Assembly (NCBI GenBank): GCA_963920665.1
Contig: OY987267.1
Location: forward strand, 7,130,001 to 7,194,000
Length of the DNA stretch: 64,000 bases
Direction: 5' to 3'
Origin: Straminergon stramineum
Lineage: Eukaryota > Streptophyta > Bryopsida > Hypnales > Calliergonaceae
Both the position numbers and the translations under genes were made by a program. The stretch's first letter is position 1; each line of letters starts with the position of its first letter. Below the pieces are notes generated by a model. That model did no database searches and was not told where the DNA came from. It was given only the letters and a program-made list of their open reading frames with translations. Positions 34,151 through 46,800 of this stretch are shown here, piece after piece.

Positions 34151-36767
34151 CCACGCTCCCCAACCACGCTCTATGATATATAATAGATTAGTAACTCATA
34201 TATTGCAGTGGTAAGCGGTGAAATTATCAAAACTGGGTGTTATTTTGGATAGTGAACAAGAGGCAATACTTTCAGTCCAGTAAATCCTGGACTAGCATGG
34301 GCTTCGTTTACAGTTTACAGTACTCCAGGCATTGCCGTTCCTGTTTCGGTTGTTTGGTTGTTTTTGTAAAACGGAACCGAGTGCATTTAGAGAGTCAGTA
34401 AAATCCAAGTTTAAAAGAGGTCCCAAGCCTGAGACGGAATGGGAGAGCGAAGGGAAGGAGAAAATTGCCAGCTAGTAGAAAGAAGAGGACCACTACTACA
34501 AACTGAATTGTGACACCAGGTGAAGAAACGTTCCTGATTTTTTCATATTTGCGAAATTTTGTACGTTTCGAATATACAGTATTGTAGCACATGCAACTTG
34601 TCCCTTTTTTGGGTGTTAATTACAAATATGAAAACCCACCCGACCTTTTGTCAGTGCCTAAAGGAGGAAGTGGGACGACGTTGCATTGCAGGAAAAGTTA
34701 ACCTGGTCGCAGAGACCTGGAGTTCTGAGTTTTCTCTCTCCTCTCTTGCCCGACATGATGCTCTGGCGGTCATGGCACATGCACCGTGTGGAGCAACGAA
34801 CGTTCCTGATTTTTCCTGGAGCACGCATCACACGACTCCTGAGCATACTCGTAAGCATACTACGTATGGAGAATTACGTACTGTAAGCGTACTCACAGGA
34901 TATTCTTCGGCGAGAAACTTTCTTTAGTTTTTCTTGGTGGTAAATCGAGAAGCACTTTGGAGACTTGGAAACACGCAATCCAGTATAAGGTGGGTACACC
35001 TAAAAGCGTCACAAATTGGGATGTGGGTAATTTAAAGGCTAGCTAACTAGTAGATAGTGAAGACAAGAGAGCAAAGAGATGTGTAGAAAAGGAAGTAATG
35101 TACAGTCAATTTTCTGATTCTAACAACAATGAGACCACAGTAGGGATACAAAGTTTTTCAAGTAGGGTGCTTTAAACTACTCATAGGCAACATTGAAAAA
35201 GATTGCTTGGGTTCATTTGTGTCAGAAAAAAAAAAAGAGAGATTGCCTAGTCACATTCAAAAGCTCGTCCTCCCAAGGTGTTAGAAGTAAAGACATGGAG
35301 GTGTAATCATGTTATTAATAATTAAAAGAAATATGCAAGCTCATAAATCCACAATTATTTTTCCTCGTGTTTCGTGAATCATATGGAATAAGTTAACATG
35401 AGAATTTAATAACATGATTTGTGATCTCTGATCACTAACACGTGCTGAAATAATATGAGAATTTAATTATGGGAGCATTTCTTTTATCTCTAATCCCTAA
35501 CAAGCCTTTATATATTATCAACACTTTGTGTCATTAAATCCTCATGTTTTGTGAATTTAGAAGCCAACTACATGTTCCAAAATGGCCAATGCTTCTTTAA
35601 AAAATCGTGAAAGACTTGGAAGTACAATTTTCAAAATACATTTACTCCTTTGGGGGGCTTATTCTAGATTGCACTTTAAGGCATTGCGCGATTTGGGAGG
35701 TACCCACTATACAACGGGGTAGTGTTTTTTTAATCAATTTGAAGAAGTAGCCAGTTGATTCTTCAATACTCATGTGAAACTTGGTGATATTTGTGTCAAA
35801 ATTAGGTGATACCAAAGTAAAATTTGGTTCTTGGTCTTAAAATACAACAATAATCCAAATATTTTGACCAAAAAATGAAAATTTCCTTCACAAAAAATAG
35901 CCAACATCTATTGACTATAGCCAATTGGAAAAAAATCATGCATAACAAAAGCATTGCACTAAGTGGAAGAGTCTCCCTTAGGTTTCCGGTTCAATATGGG
36001 GGCACTTTATTTATATCCATACCTATTTGTCCTATTCTTGGAGTGACAACTCACTATATACTAAGGTAGGTGTTTTTTTAACTTTTCTAATCTATAAGAA
36101 GGGAACCCACTTTTTATTATATAGGCTCATATGTAGGTTATAATGTCATGGTCGGAAAAAAGACATTAAGAAGAATCAAATGGTATAATTTTATAACAAT
36201 CATAAGATTTTTGGCCACTCAAAAGTCATATTAAGAACTTATAATAAGAGAATTTTTTCAAATAAAGCTAGGGAGCTATTAGACCCCCCCCACACACACA
36301 CATACAATTCTTTTAAAATTATTTTCTAAAAATATCCTTCTAATAGTGTCATAGATATCAGACTTTATTATTGCATTTACCACATTCAACTATTTGTATC
36401 TTAGAATTTATATATTAGTATTCATGCATGTTCACCACCTAACTACTTTATTAGAGCATTCAATCAATCAACATTCAAGTTGTCTAATATGTGTTTCAAA
36501 AATTAAATTTATCGATTACCCTTACAAAGCTGAAATTGGACAATAATAGTATCATGAACACGGCCATGTACTTTGCAAACTATTAGAGAAAAGATCAGGC
36601 CTTTGGATGGCCACTAGAAAGTGACATCCTTGAGGATTTCCATATCACCATTGCCCCTATAGAATCTTACTCATTGCATATTCACCTTATATGACTTTTG
36701 CAAAGGTGAAGTGAGGACTTAATAATCATGGTCCATTAAAGGTAGGTTTAATAACTATGTGCATAAG
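34151..36767. other. Intergenic, nothing firmly recognised
   Basis: 34300-34930 is less AT-rich, with open frames lacking any recognisable motif. The rest is AT-rich. No gene supported. Confidence 0.4.
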
Positions 36768-36871
36768 TGCATCAGAGTAAAGGGGGTTTCAGAATCAACT
36801 CTAAATCCAAGTTTGATTATTAATCAACTTAAAGAAAAAAGATTAAGAAAAAATAGAAAAAAGTCCAAAAT

Positions 36872-37626
36872 AAAGTCCGATTACTATGTACCATCACGAA
36901 TTTTTTTGATAGCTATGTGAAAGACTTACTTCATTGATATTTTGCGAGAATGAAGGGTGATGAGGGTCATTCTTATAATCAATTGTCCATCATGAATGCT
37001 CAAAAGGTATATATAGGATAATTAGAAGATGAGACCTTGACCTCTCATTGTCAAAACATAGGAATTGTGCTCAAAGTAGAATTTTAGATCTCATTTTAAC
37101 AATGTAGAATAACTTTTTTCAAAAAACTTTGAACTATGTTAATGTGAAAAATTAAGCTAAATTTCATCTCCAAAAATTCATTTGGGGTTTTGAAACTGCA
37201 AAAAAAGGTTATGGACAAAATTCTAAGAGGGGTTGGAAAAGATATTCTTTTTGACATTTTCAAACATCCTATCTAAATTTTGTCCATAATTTTGTTTTGG
37301 TGTCTTCAAATTACAAATGGATTTTTGGAGAAGAAATTTATCTTGATTTTACACATTAACTTAGTTCAAAGTTGTTTGAAAAAAAGTTATTCTACTATGC
37401 CAAAATGAGATCTAAAATTCTACTTTGAGCACAATTCCTATGTTTTGACAATGAATGGTCAAGCTCTCATCTTCCAATTATCCTATATACATCCTTTGAG
37501 CATTCATGATGGACAATTGATTTCATTCTAAAAACTACCTCTTCACCCTTCATTCTCACAAAATGTCAATGAAGTAAGTTTTTTACATGGCCAAAAAATT
37601 TCTTGATAGTAGATGATACTTGGACT
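36872..37626. mobile_element. Large foldback element
   Basis: Arms of about 350 bp face each other around 37245: CAAAACATAGGAATTGTGCT at ~37053 pairs with AGCACAATTCCTATGTTTTG at ~37427, and CAATTGTCCATCATGAATGC at ~36980 with its complement at ~37500. Outer parts pair more loosely. The 12-mer TGCATCAGAGTA stands on both sides (36768-36779 and 37668-37679), possibly a target duplication of a larger unit. No coding capacity. Confidence 0.85.
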
Positions 37627-38221
37627 ATTCACGACATTTTTTTTACAACTTAGTCAAAGTGCAAAGATGCATCAGAGTACATCACCAACTGCTTGGCATA
37701 ATGCGGAGGGGATTTGGTTGGCAAAACAGAGGCCATCCATTTTGCTAGCCACGCTCAAGAAAATCGCCCCACTTGTCTATATGACTGGCTTATTAACATG
37801 GTAGGCACAATGACGTATTGAGGTGAAAAACGAAGCTTTTCAATGAAACACAAATGCAACCAGTAGTTGCGGAAAGGCATTTTGGGTTTGTCACACTATA
37901 TTTTGCAAGCTAGAAAAATGACCTCCATTTTCCAACTAGAGTGTGCTTGTTGCCCTTTCTTGTTAACAAATCATCCCAATTGCCATATGGATGGGGTAGT
38001 TTTGCAAGCGGATTCGTAAAGTCATCCATTATCCCAGGTGAGTGGGGATGCTCTAATGAATCATACACCTAAGGTACAAGGTATTTAATAATTAGGGTTA
38101 AGTTGCATTAGAGTTAGAATACACCTCAAGTACTTGGGTTTTGAGTCACCCTATACATTAACAATCATCTGACATCCCAAAATGTAATCTTTGGGGTCCT
38201 TTGAGGGCTTTCTAGTAGCCC

Positions 38222-38641
38222 TCTAGAAGGACCATTTTTTTCTTATACAAAATAATATTTTACATGTTTCAAAATGCAAGTAGAAAGAAGCCTACTTTGT
38301 AGACTTCTTTACAACATCTAATTAATTATTCTTAGAATTCCTTTGAATAGTAACTATAAATCTACTAGAAGACCATCCTTTCTAAACTTCATCTCTAAGT
38401 TCTTTTTGGGGAGTACTAAGTGGTACTAAAAACACCAAATTGGCAAGTGTGACAAAAATCAATTTTCTTCGACACTAAAATACTTTTTATATGCAAAAAA
38501 TTAGGCTAGGTTAATAATATTCATGAGTACCTTGCCTATGAATCTTGAGTCATTTGAAGTGAGAACATGAAAGTTATGGCAAAAAACAAATTAGTATATA
38601 GGGTGTAACACAAAATATTACAAGTGTTTATTACAATCACC
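38222..38641 (-). mobile_element. Truncated copy of the 25775-26504 element
   Basis: Minus strand starts GGTGATTGTAATAAACACTT at 38641 and aligns with 25775-26215 (CACTTGCCA(A/G)TTTGG, ATGGTC(T/C)TCTA and TACAAAGT blocks). The other terminus is missing. Confidence 0.78.
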
Positions 38642-38777
38642 TTCCATTTTATTTTTCTAATCCAAGTATTTGATTTTCTATCATCATCTTGAACACTAAA
38701 TTTTTTTCTTCAATATATAAATAGGCCAATATGAGTCTATGAATAATTTCTTCACAAAAGATGATGTTCCAACTAGT

Positions 38778-39354
38778 TTAACCCCTAAGCAATCCGAAGT
38801 CCAATTTTTGGACGATGAACAAATTGAAACTCTAGTTTCATCCTCCTAACCACTTGGATGAAAGTTATTATAATTTGTGGACATATGTTATCAAGTTGTT
38901 GGCCTATCTAAGGTTTGGATTTGGTATTACTAGAATACATATTTTTCTAAAATTATCAATGTGTAAATATGTCAAGTGGTCAAACTGCATTGACTCTAGT
39001 TCAAAAATGGATTTGCAAAAATGTGGTCATAGATAGGAAGAACACAAAAATTTCAAAAAATCACCATGTGAAGAGAACCTCATTTCAAATCCATTCCAAT
39101 AAATTTTACTCATAAAATGATAATATTTTGCTTGTAATCAAATTTTGAAGGAATTTTGGAATTTCTCTTTCAAAATTTATAGAAAAAAATTGGTGATAGC
39201 ATTGGTGAATCTAACCTTACAGATGGAATCTACAAATCAAAATCTACAACTTCTATTTCTATACCAATTCCCAAACATGCTTCCAAATAGCACTTTATAA
39301 TGATTTTTCTCAAATTGTCAATTTTGCAGATGAATGTGGACATTTAGGGTTTAA
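38778..39354. mobile_element. TTAA-flanked element, 0.58-kb family, copy 2
   Basis: Begins TTAACCCCTAAGCAATCCG and ends GGACATTTAGGGTTTAA. Near-colinear with 4434-5021, including CACCATGTGAAGAGAACCTC. One left terminus is still perfect; the right has a single change. Confidence 0.86.
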
Positions 39355-41128
39355 AGTATAATCTTTGAGTTGATTTTGGAAACTAAAAAAGCATTAACCT
39401 CATCAATCAATAAACTAAAAATTTTCCAGTATGTGTATTTAGTTTCTTTAAATAAAAAAGAGTATCAAACTATTTGAAGACATTGAAGAAATTTACAACT
39501 AGTAATCTTGGACTATGGATTGTAATAAATTAGATACATGGCAAATTCATGTGAAATCTTGGCAATATTGGACAATTATATTTTCTTTAACATCCTATTA
39601 GATTGCCTTTGCTACTCATACATTGAGAAAGGGATCTAACTACTTATAAATAGGCAAAGGGTATGAGTGATACTACTAGTTGAGTTGTTTGCAAAGTACA
39701 AGTAATCAATATTAATTAATATTGGTCCAAAAGCAACAAATTAGTAGTTGAAATAGATGGCAAGTTGTATAGTGGGGATTGAATATGACAAGGAGAAAAC
39801 AAAATTTATTGATTTATTAATTCTAGAGGATTGTCCACATTGAAAAAAAACTAGTCCTCAAATTCCAAACAAAAAATAAAAAATTGACCCTTTCATAAAT
39901 TTTAATGCGAATAAGAGGGTTTGTTTTTACCTCAAATGGTCACAAAAGCCCCAAGAGACTTCAATAATGAAGTGGAAGTGACTTACAAAAATGATGAAAG
40001 TACAATATCTTTGGGTCATTTAACCTCTAAGAGAGCATGGTAGGAAGCAAAATATAAATTATTAGGAGCTTATTAGACAATATAAATTATGACTTGAGTA
40101 GAATATAGACATAAAATTATTTTCATTTTTGAAAATATTTCTTTTCTTCCCATTCCTACATAACCTAATTTGAGACCTTATGCAAAAATAATATAGTAAC
40201 AAGCGACCGTGCTTGTTATATTTTTTTTAAATAGCCAAAAAAATTGTTTTCTCAACATACTTGGATGTACTTCATCTATTTTATGTAGCTCGTGCAAGAA
40301 GCTCGTGAAATCATTTATAATCCTACTAGTGGATGCCGATTCTCATAGGAATTAATAGTTGAATTGCAAAATTTGTTGGGGGTAAAATAATGTGAAAATA
40401 ATGTAAGATGGTGTGGAAAAAATAATAAGGTACAGGGACCTTTCTTGCTCTAGTTTTGTTTCCAATAAAGCGCATTTGCATTGTAATATGGAATTTAATT
40501 TTTATTTTAAAATTTGTGCATTGACTAATGAGATTCATGCTTTTGGACCAAGTTCAAGCACCCTACAGGGATAATTAAAAAGGTTTGTTATAGGTGTCAA
40601 ATTAACTTTGTTGTTTAAATATTTTTTCTTAAATATATAATTTAAAAAATATTAAATCCATCCTTCACTTCCACCATTGCATCAAATTTTCAGACTTTTT
40701 ACAATAGTTTTCATGCCCAAATTTATTTTAAGGATCAAAATTAAGTCCCTTGAACTTAGCCCAACAAGGAAACCAAAGACAAAAACTATCCAATGGATGA
40801 TTCCAGGGAAAACAATATGTATTGAAGAATGCAACTATTCGTCTATAAATCTTCTTACTGATTACCATAGTGATAGGGTCTCAATCTTTCAAGGATGTCC
40901 TTGTAAAGATGCCTAGGATTAAAAATGTTCAATGAATGATTTCAAGAAAACTACAAAAACAAATAATGCACATATTCATTCATAAATTTGGTTGACTACC
41001 TTAGTGAAAGGATCACATCCTTGGCTATGGTTAAATCATCTTTAAGAACACCACAAACAACTTGGAGCCATAGGCAATGGAGGGCTCCGCAAACTCGTCA
41101 AATATGACATGTTGGCTCAAAGCTCACT
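39355..41128. other. AT-rich intergenic with a diverged tandem duplication
   Basis: About 40780-40885 and 40922-41022 align as two diverged copies (CAATG(G/A)ATGATT(C/T)CA, then TA(A/T)ATCTT/ATTTGG, then TACC(A/T)TAGTGA(T/A)AGG). Otherwise nothing recognised. Confidence 0.45.
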
Positions 41129-41782
41129 TTAACCCCTAAATGCCCAAGGCACCAAAATATGGTGTTTGCAAAACTTTGGAGTTAAATAGAACCTAAATAA
41201 TTTGTTATTTTTAGAAGTTTGTATTTTTGGGAAGTTCTCTTTGAAGTCTAGTTTTAGCATCACAAATCTGATTTTGAAAATGAATGATATTGATTTTTCT
41301 ATTCAAGATTTTGTGCAAGGGTACCCATTGCAATCTTGACTTTCTATAGTGTTGAGGGCTCTTGGAAATGAACCTCAAATACACTAGATCTTGGAGAAAT
41401 AATCACATTCAAAATTCATTTAAAAGAATTGTAGAGTAGATTTCAAGAAGCCATAAATTGATCGGGGTTATGCATGTTAGGCCCTTTGACCTCATATTTT
41501 TTGGTCACCAATTTTTTAAATTTGACTTGTGAAAAGACGATTGAAAGGCTTCACATCACTTTTTGTAGTTTTAACACCCTCATGGTCAAACATTATAATC
41601 TTTCACTCCATAAGTGATATTGTTGTGTTTTCTTTTCCTACGTGATCTCTAACATGTCTAGTTTGAATTTACATGGTTATGATTAAAAAAAATTGATATA
41701 GCTTATCAAAATGTTGGCATATTTTTCAACGGAGAGCAAATACCAAAAAACTCAAAACAAGTCTTGGGCATTAAGGGGTTAA
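41129..41782. mobile_element. TTAA-flanked element, 654 bp
   Basis: TTAACCCCTAAATGCCCAAG at the left and CTTGGGCATTAAGGGGTTAA at the right: 20-bp inverted termini with one mismatch, the best of all TTAA elements here. The interior is only distantly like the 0.93-kb family. Confidence 0.88.
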
Positions 41783-42130
41783 AAGAGGCTATCTCAATAT
41801 AGTTATAACATTCATTTCACTAAGTATTAGATTCTTTAGAGTACTAGATTGAATTTTCTTTTTATAGATGAGGATAACAAAGAATCATTGTAGAATCACA
41901 ACTCCCTTGGCTACATCGTGAAACACAATATTTGTTTGTACTTTAGCTTCTTTCTTTTACGAGAATCCATCACCTCCTCCATCTTTGGTCAATAGACCCA
42001 TCACAAATTATTTTATTTAAGAATATTAGATGACTTCATTGAAATTTAGTCCAAGAAGTTGATTTGAGGGGCTCCTCATATGCTTCAAATGGGACATGTG
42101 GACTTGAAGCTTCCTCTAAAGGAGGCTATT

Positions 42131-43015
42131 TTAACCCCTAAAGTCTTGAGACCTTTTTTTGTCAAAAAAATAGTTAAAATTGTCATTTCTATTGAATTGA
42201 GACAAGAAAATAAAAAATATTTTTTTTTGCATATTGAGTTATAGGATCTTACACCAAACTTGTATAAAAACATGTTGTAATTTTTTTGTGAAGTTTCGGA
42301 CCATATAGATTAGAAGGTATATGCATTTTTAGAAGTGAAGAAAACTCTTTTGGGGGGACATTGCTACATTAGATTATGACTATAAATCCTCTTAACTTCA
42401 ATTTCTGAAACTATAGAGTGTAGATTTAAAATTTTTTGTTATATTAGAGGATCAAGTTCAACCTTAATGAAAAAATTCTCAATTTAAAAAAAAATTCCCC
42501 CCCAAAAGAGATTAGAGATGGAAAGAAAAACTAAATCTTTAATAGTTCTTAGACCGAATTAAAATATGTAAACTCAATCTATAATGTTGTTCTAGTAAAC
42601 AAACTAAACCCTAGGAACCTCTTTTTTTTTAAAATTATGCAAATTGAATTTAAAATCAAAGCCAATACATTATTTTTTTACAAAGATGCTTCAAATTTCC
42701 TCAAGACAAATTTTTCTATAACTTTATTGTCACTTATCCAAATATATTGATTTAAGGATTTTTCAAATAGAAAAAATATATTCTATGGGGAAAAAATTCA
42801 AAATTAATTTTCATTTTTTGTGATTTTTTAGGGCTGGAATATTTTTACTTTTGATACTTTGCTTTGATTGAAATAGAAATTATATTCCCCCAAAGCTAAT
42901 GTATTTTTCTATTTTGAGAAAATATTTCAAAAAATCCCACCAACAATTGAGATCATACAAGCCTACCCAAATTCCCATTTGTCTCTTGAGGGGACTGTGG
43001 GACCTCAAGGGTTAA
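42131..43015. mobile_element. TTAA-flanked element, 0.93-kb family, copy 3
   Basis: Left TTAACCCCTAAAGTCTTGAG and right ACCTCAAGGGTTAA, 885 bp, interior colinear with 9253-10182 (e.g. GAAATAGAAATTATATTCCC near 42869). Its right-hand TTAA (43012-43015) is at the same time the left TTAA of the next element. Confidence 0.84.
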
Positions 43016-43236
43016 CCGTTGAACGACATGGCGGACGATTATTGTCCGATGAGTGATAAGGAATTCTCCTGTGTAGGACAAAATTGCAACTATTCAGATT
43101 AGGGGTGGAAAGGGAAGATCTTCTGTAGTAGTTTGACTCCCAATGAGTATTTATGTTTTTTCTAAAGTGGATGATGTCACATAGTTCCAAAATGCCTCAT
43201 GGTTCCATGGTCACCAACCTGGCGTTCAAGGGTTAA
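43012..43236. mobile_element. TTAA-flanked element, 225-bp family, copy 2
   Basis: TTAACCGTTGAACG at the left, CGTTCAAGGGTTAA at the right: 14-bp inverted termini with one mismatch. Same length and text as 8105-8329. It directly abuts the previous element and shares its TTAA. Confidence 0.87.
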
Positions 43237-43814
43237 AACTGTTATCCTCCATTTTGCCAAATGTCAACCTCTTCAAAATACTTAATTGAAGGCTTGTTTA
43301 TATATATACTAGGAAGTGAGTGAAACACGACATGATCTTCCTAATTTTGAATATCTAAATTTTTTCCACTGTTTGAGGGAGTTTTAGTTCAAAGTCAAGA
43401 ATTTAGCCTAGTTATAAGTTTTTATAAGTTTGGAACATTAATAAATCAATTAGTGTAGGTGACTCTAAATACAGTTTTAGTGTAGCCTTGCTCATTACAG
43501 TAGTAAGTGTAAATGGGCCTTGAGGAGACTCTTTAAGTTTAGATGAGGATGACAAGGAATCAGTGCAGCATCCCAGCGCTCTTGACTGTATCCAGTCTTG
43601 TTCAAGGCTTCCGCTTCCTTCCTTCATGGGACTCCTTCACCCATCTCCAGTTTCTTTTCCTAGTGTCGGATGATCCCAAGCTCTGTTGCATTCGCAGCTT
43701 GAAACTTTTGAACATCGCTGCCAAGCCCAATTTCTTCTTTTCTTTCCAGACAATTTTTCCACAGAGTTTTTCCAGGTTTGTTGCTTTGTGTGCTTTGCAA
43801 TCTTTCCTGTAGAA
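43237..43814 (+). other. Upstream region and leader of SAICAR synthase
   Basis: AT-rich to about 43530, then GC rises toward the ATG, as expected for a promoter and 5' UTR. No TATA box is called. Confidence 0.45.
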
Positions 43815-46800
43815 ATGGTTGCAGCAGCAGCAACGATGGTGATGAGCGTCTCTATTGCCTCCCCTTCGCCTGCTCTACTTCGAACTTCAGGAACTGACAA
43901 AACGCCGTCTTCCCGATTGCTCTGTGTTCCGGCCGCATCCCTTTCTTCCCGAGCTGCGCTTTCTGGTGGTGGACCGAAGCTTTCCTGCTTGTGGAGGAAC
44001 GACGCTGCGGGGGGGGCAACCAATGCAGCGATGAGGACGATCGCAGCCACGATGGTCTCTACCGTGGACTTGAATGCGCGGCGACCTGAGGTGGAGACAG
44101 CGATCGAGGAAGCTATGGCGAATTGTATAACCGAGAGTTTTCTCAACGATTCCATTCCATCTCTAGGGCCCAAGATCCGCGGCAAGGTGCCTTGCTTTTG
44201 CAAACAGTTTTATGAATTGCATACATTGTTGCTTACTTGCTTTTTAATTCGTGCTTTCGGAAAAAATTGCATCCCCTTTGAAGCATTAGTCAATTGCCGG
44301 CGTTGTGTGTCTGCGTGTGCAACTTTGTAGAGAGCGCCCCGTTTGCAGTAATCGAATTCTTGTTTTTGTGTTTGCTTAGTTTTTAGTTTGTGGAATTTGC
44401 GTCTTTGTGGCAGGTTCGAGATATTTACGAAGCAGGGGATTACATGGTGCTGGTGACCACTGATAGACAGAGCGCATTCGACCGCGTCCTCGCTTCGGTG
44501 CCTTTCAAGGGTCAGGTGAAGCTCCTAAACCCTTAAACCCTAGTGTGTGCGTGTGTGTGTGTGTGTGCGCCTTGGGGTTGAGGTTGCAATTCTCTGATGC
44601 TCTGTTTTTTTTTATGATGAGAATCGTATGGTGTTGGTGCAGGTGTTGAATCAGACGAGCGTCTGGTGGTTTAGCAATACCAAGCACATCACTGATAATG
44701 CGATTGTCAGTGCTCCGGACCCAAATGTCACCATTGCTAAGAAGTGTACCGTTTTTCCTGTTGAATTTGTAGGTAATAAGGTTCTTCTCGCATCCTTTGC
44801 ATTCTATTGTACAATTCACACGAAAGCATTTAAAGTCTTTTTAGGGTTACATCAAAAACCCCAGCGTACATTACAAACCTACGAAGCGGAGTGAGTAGGG
44901 TTTGTGATGAGGCTGGAACAGTCACTAGGCTGTGCAGGTTTAATATAGAGTGTCAAAAATGGGTTGCCTATGGTTAATCTCATTGACCTTTGTTTTTTTA
45001 AGAATACACTAGTTTTATACTCTGTACTTTAGATAATACTTTTGTCGCCTGCCAACCCCTAATAGAGCGCCAGGTCCTGTATATTGCACCTGTCCCAATT
45101 CTACCTTTGTTCGTTGATGCTGCGCCACGAGGTGCTGGACTGAAACATGTTTTTGTGCTTTTCACTGAAATTGCTAGATAGGCAATGATGTTTATTCTTT
45201 CATTGTGTTCTGGTGTGTTTCCAGTGCGAGGCTTTATGACTGGCAGCACCAGTACTTCACTTTGGACAGTTTATAACAATGGTGCCCGCAATTACTGTGG
45301 TAACGACCTCGCTGAAGGTAATTGGATTCGTTTTCTTTTACCTGGTTATACAGTGATTCAAGTTCTGAAGTGATTGCTTTTGTGAATTAACTGTATTTTC
45401 AATTGTCATGTGTTTTTTCGTAGAGGGAAGGGTTTCTAAATCTGTTGTTTGTCTATGTTCAGGAATGAAGAAGAATGAGAAGTTGCAGGCTAACATAATA
45501 ACTCCCACCACTAAGGCTGCCGATCATGATCTCCCCATTTCGGGAGCTGAGGTGCATGAGACATACATATTATTTATGGGTTTTCCCTCACTTAGTTTGC
45601 TCAATTTAGGGCGATTACAGTCATTCAACTCATTCGCTTTCATCGATCTGTATCTATTCTTTTTGTGCCTTTGTGTTTGAGAGAGTATCCACATCTTTCT
45701 CTATCAGTCAATACAGAGCTCCAATGTCTGGTGGCTTCTGTACATGTTGGTATCACTGTTGAAGTTCGGTGCTATGAATTCTGTGACTTCAGATGATGTG
45801 TGGCACTGATATTTTTTTGGTCACTAAGAAGTTCAAGGGTCAAATTAGACATTGTTATTGGTGATTTGACTAGCATACACGGTTCCATCACCTGCATTAA
45901 TCAAGGCTACATTTCATTGCGCTGTTATTACTGAGCATTTTATCCTTTCTTCAATCTTTGTGTGTTTGACTGTGAGATTTACAGATAATAGAGCAAGGAC
46001 TGATGTCAAAGGAAGATTACGAAGAGGTCAAAAGTAGAGCTCTTGCGCTTTTCAAGTTCGGACAGGTACAACGTGAATCCTTCATTTCTGGTGGAAGCTT
46101 CAGTCAGCTGTATTCAGCATTCTTTAACACTTAGCTCTGTTACCATTCTTTTTTTTCCGCAGGAGGTGGCTCTAAAGCATGGGTTGCTATTGGTTGATAC
46201 TAAGTATGAGTTCGGCAAGACCAGTGATGGAACCATAGTTCTCATTGACGAGGTGAATTACTAATCCTCTTCTTTCATCATTAATATCATTCTTATAAGC
46301 GCTGATCCTCTCTAAATGTTCTCGTTGTTTAAGTTCTCGTCAGCATCTTAGAGAATTAAGCTCTAGTGCTTGTAAGTTTCAGGCGACTGCACCAAAACGT
46401 TAATATTTCATACTCACTGGCTATTTTCACTGGATTTACGCAAGGCAGTTCACACTATTTTTCTGTTCCACAGGTGCATACTCCAGATTCCAGCCGTTAT
46501 TGGATCTCAGCGTCATACGAAGAAAGGCATAGGCAAGGATTAGAGCCTGAAAACATTGACAAGGTTTGTTACTTTAATTTTTTTAAGATCGAAGAAAATA
46601 CAAGTTTAGTTCTAAATGACATTAATGTCTTGGGATCGAGTTCTCTTTCTTCAAAGAGAATTTTAGATTAGCAATAGTACTTGAAACTGCTGTGCTCTTT
46701 TGTAATTGTAGCACGTTGAGCTGCTTGTGTTTTTTTCCTCCGGTTGTATGCGCCTTGCTGAAACACCTGTCCGACGGCGATCTGCAGGAGTTCCTGCGCC

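Noticed and set aside
34559..34927. 122-codon frame as a gene
   Set aside because: No recognisable motif, no splice context, and other frames are also open in the same less AT-rich patch.
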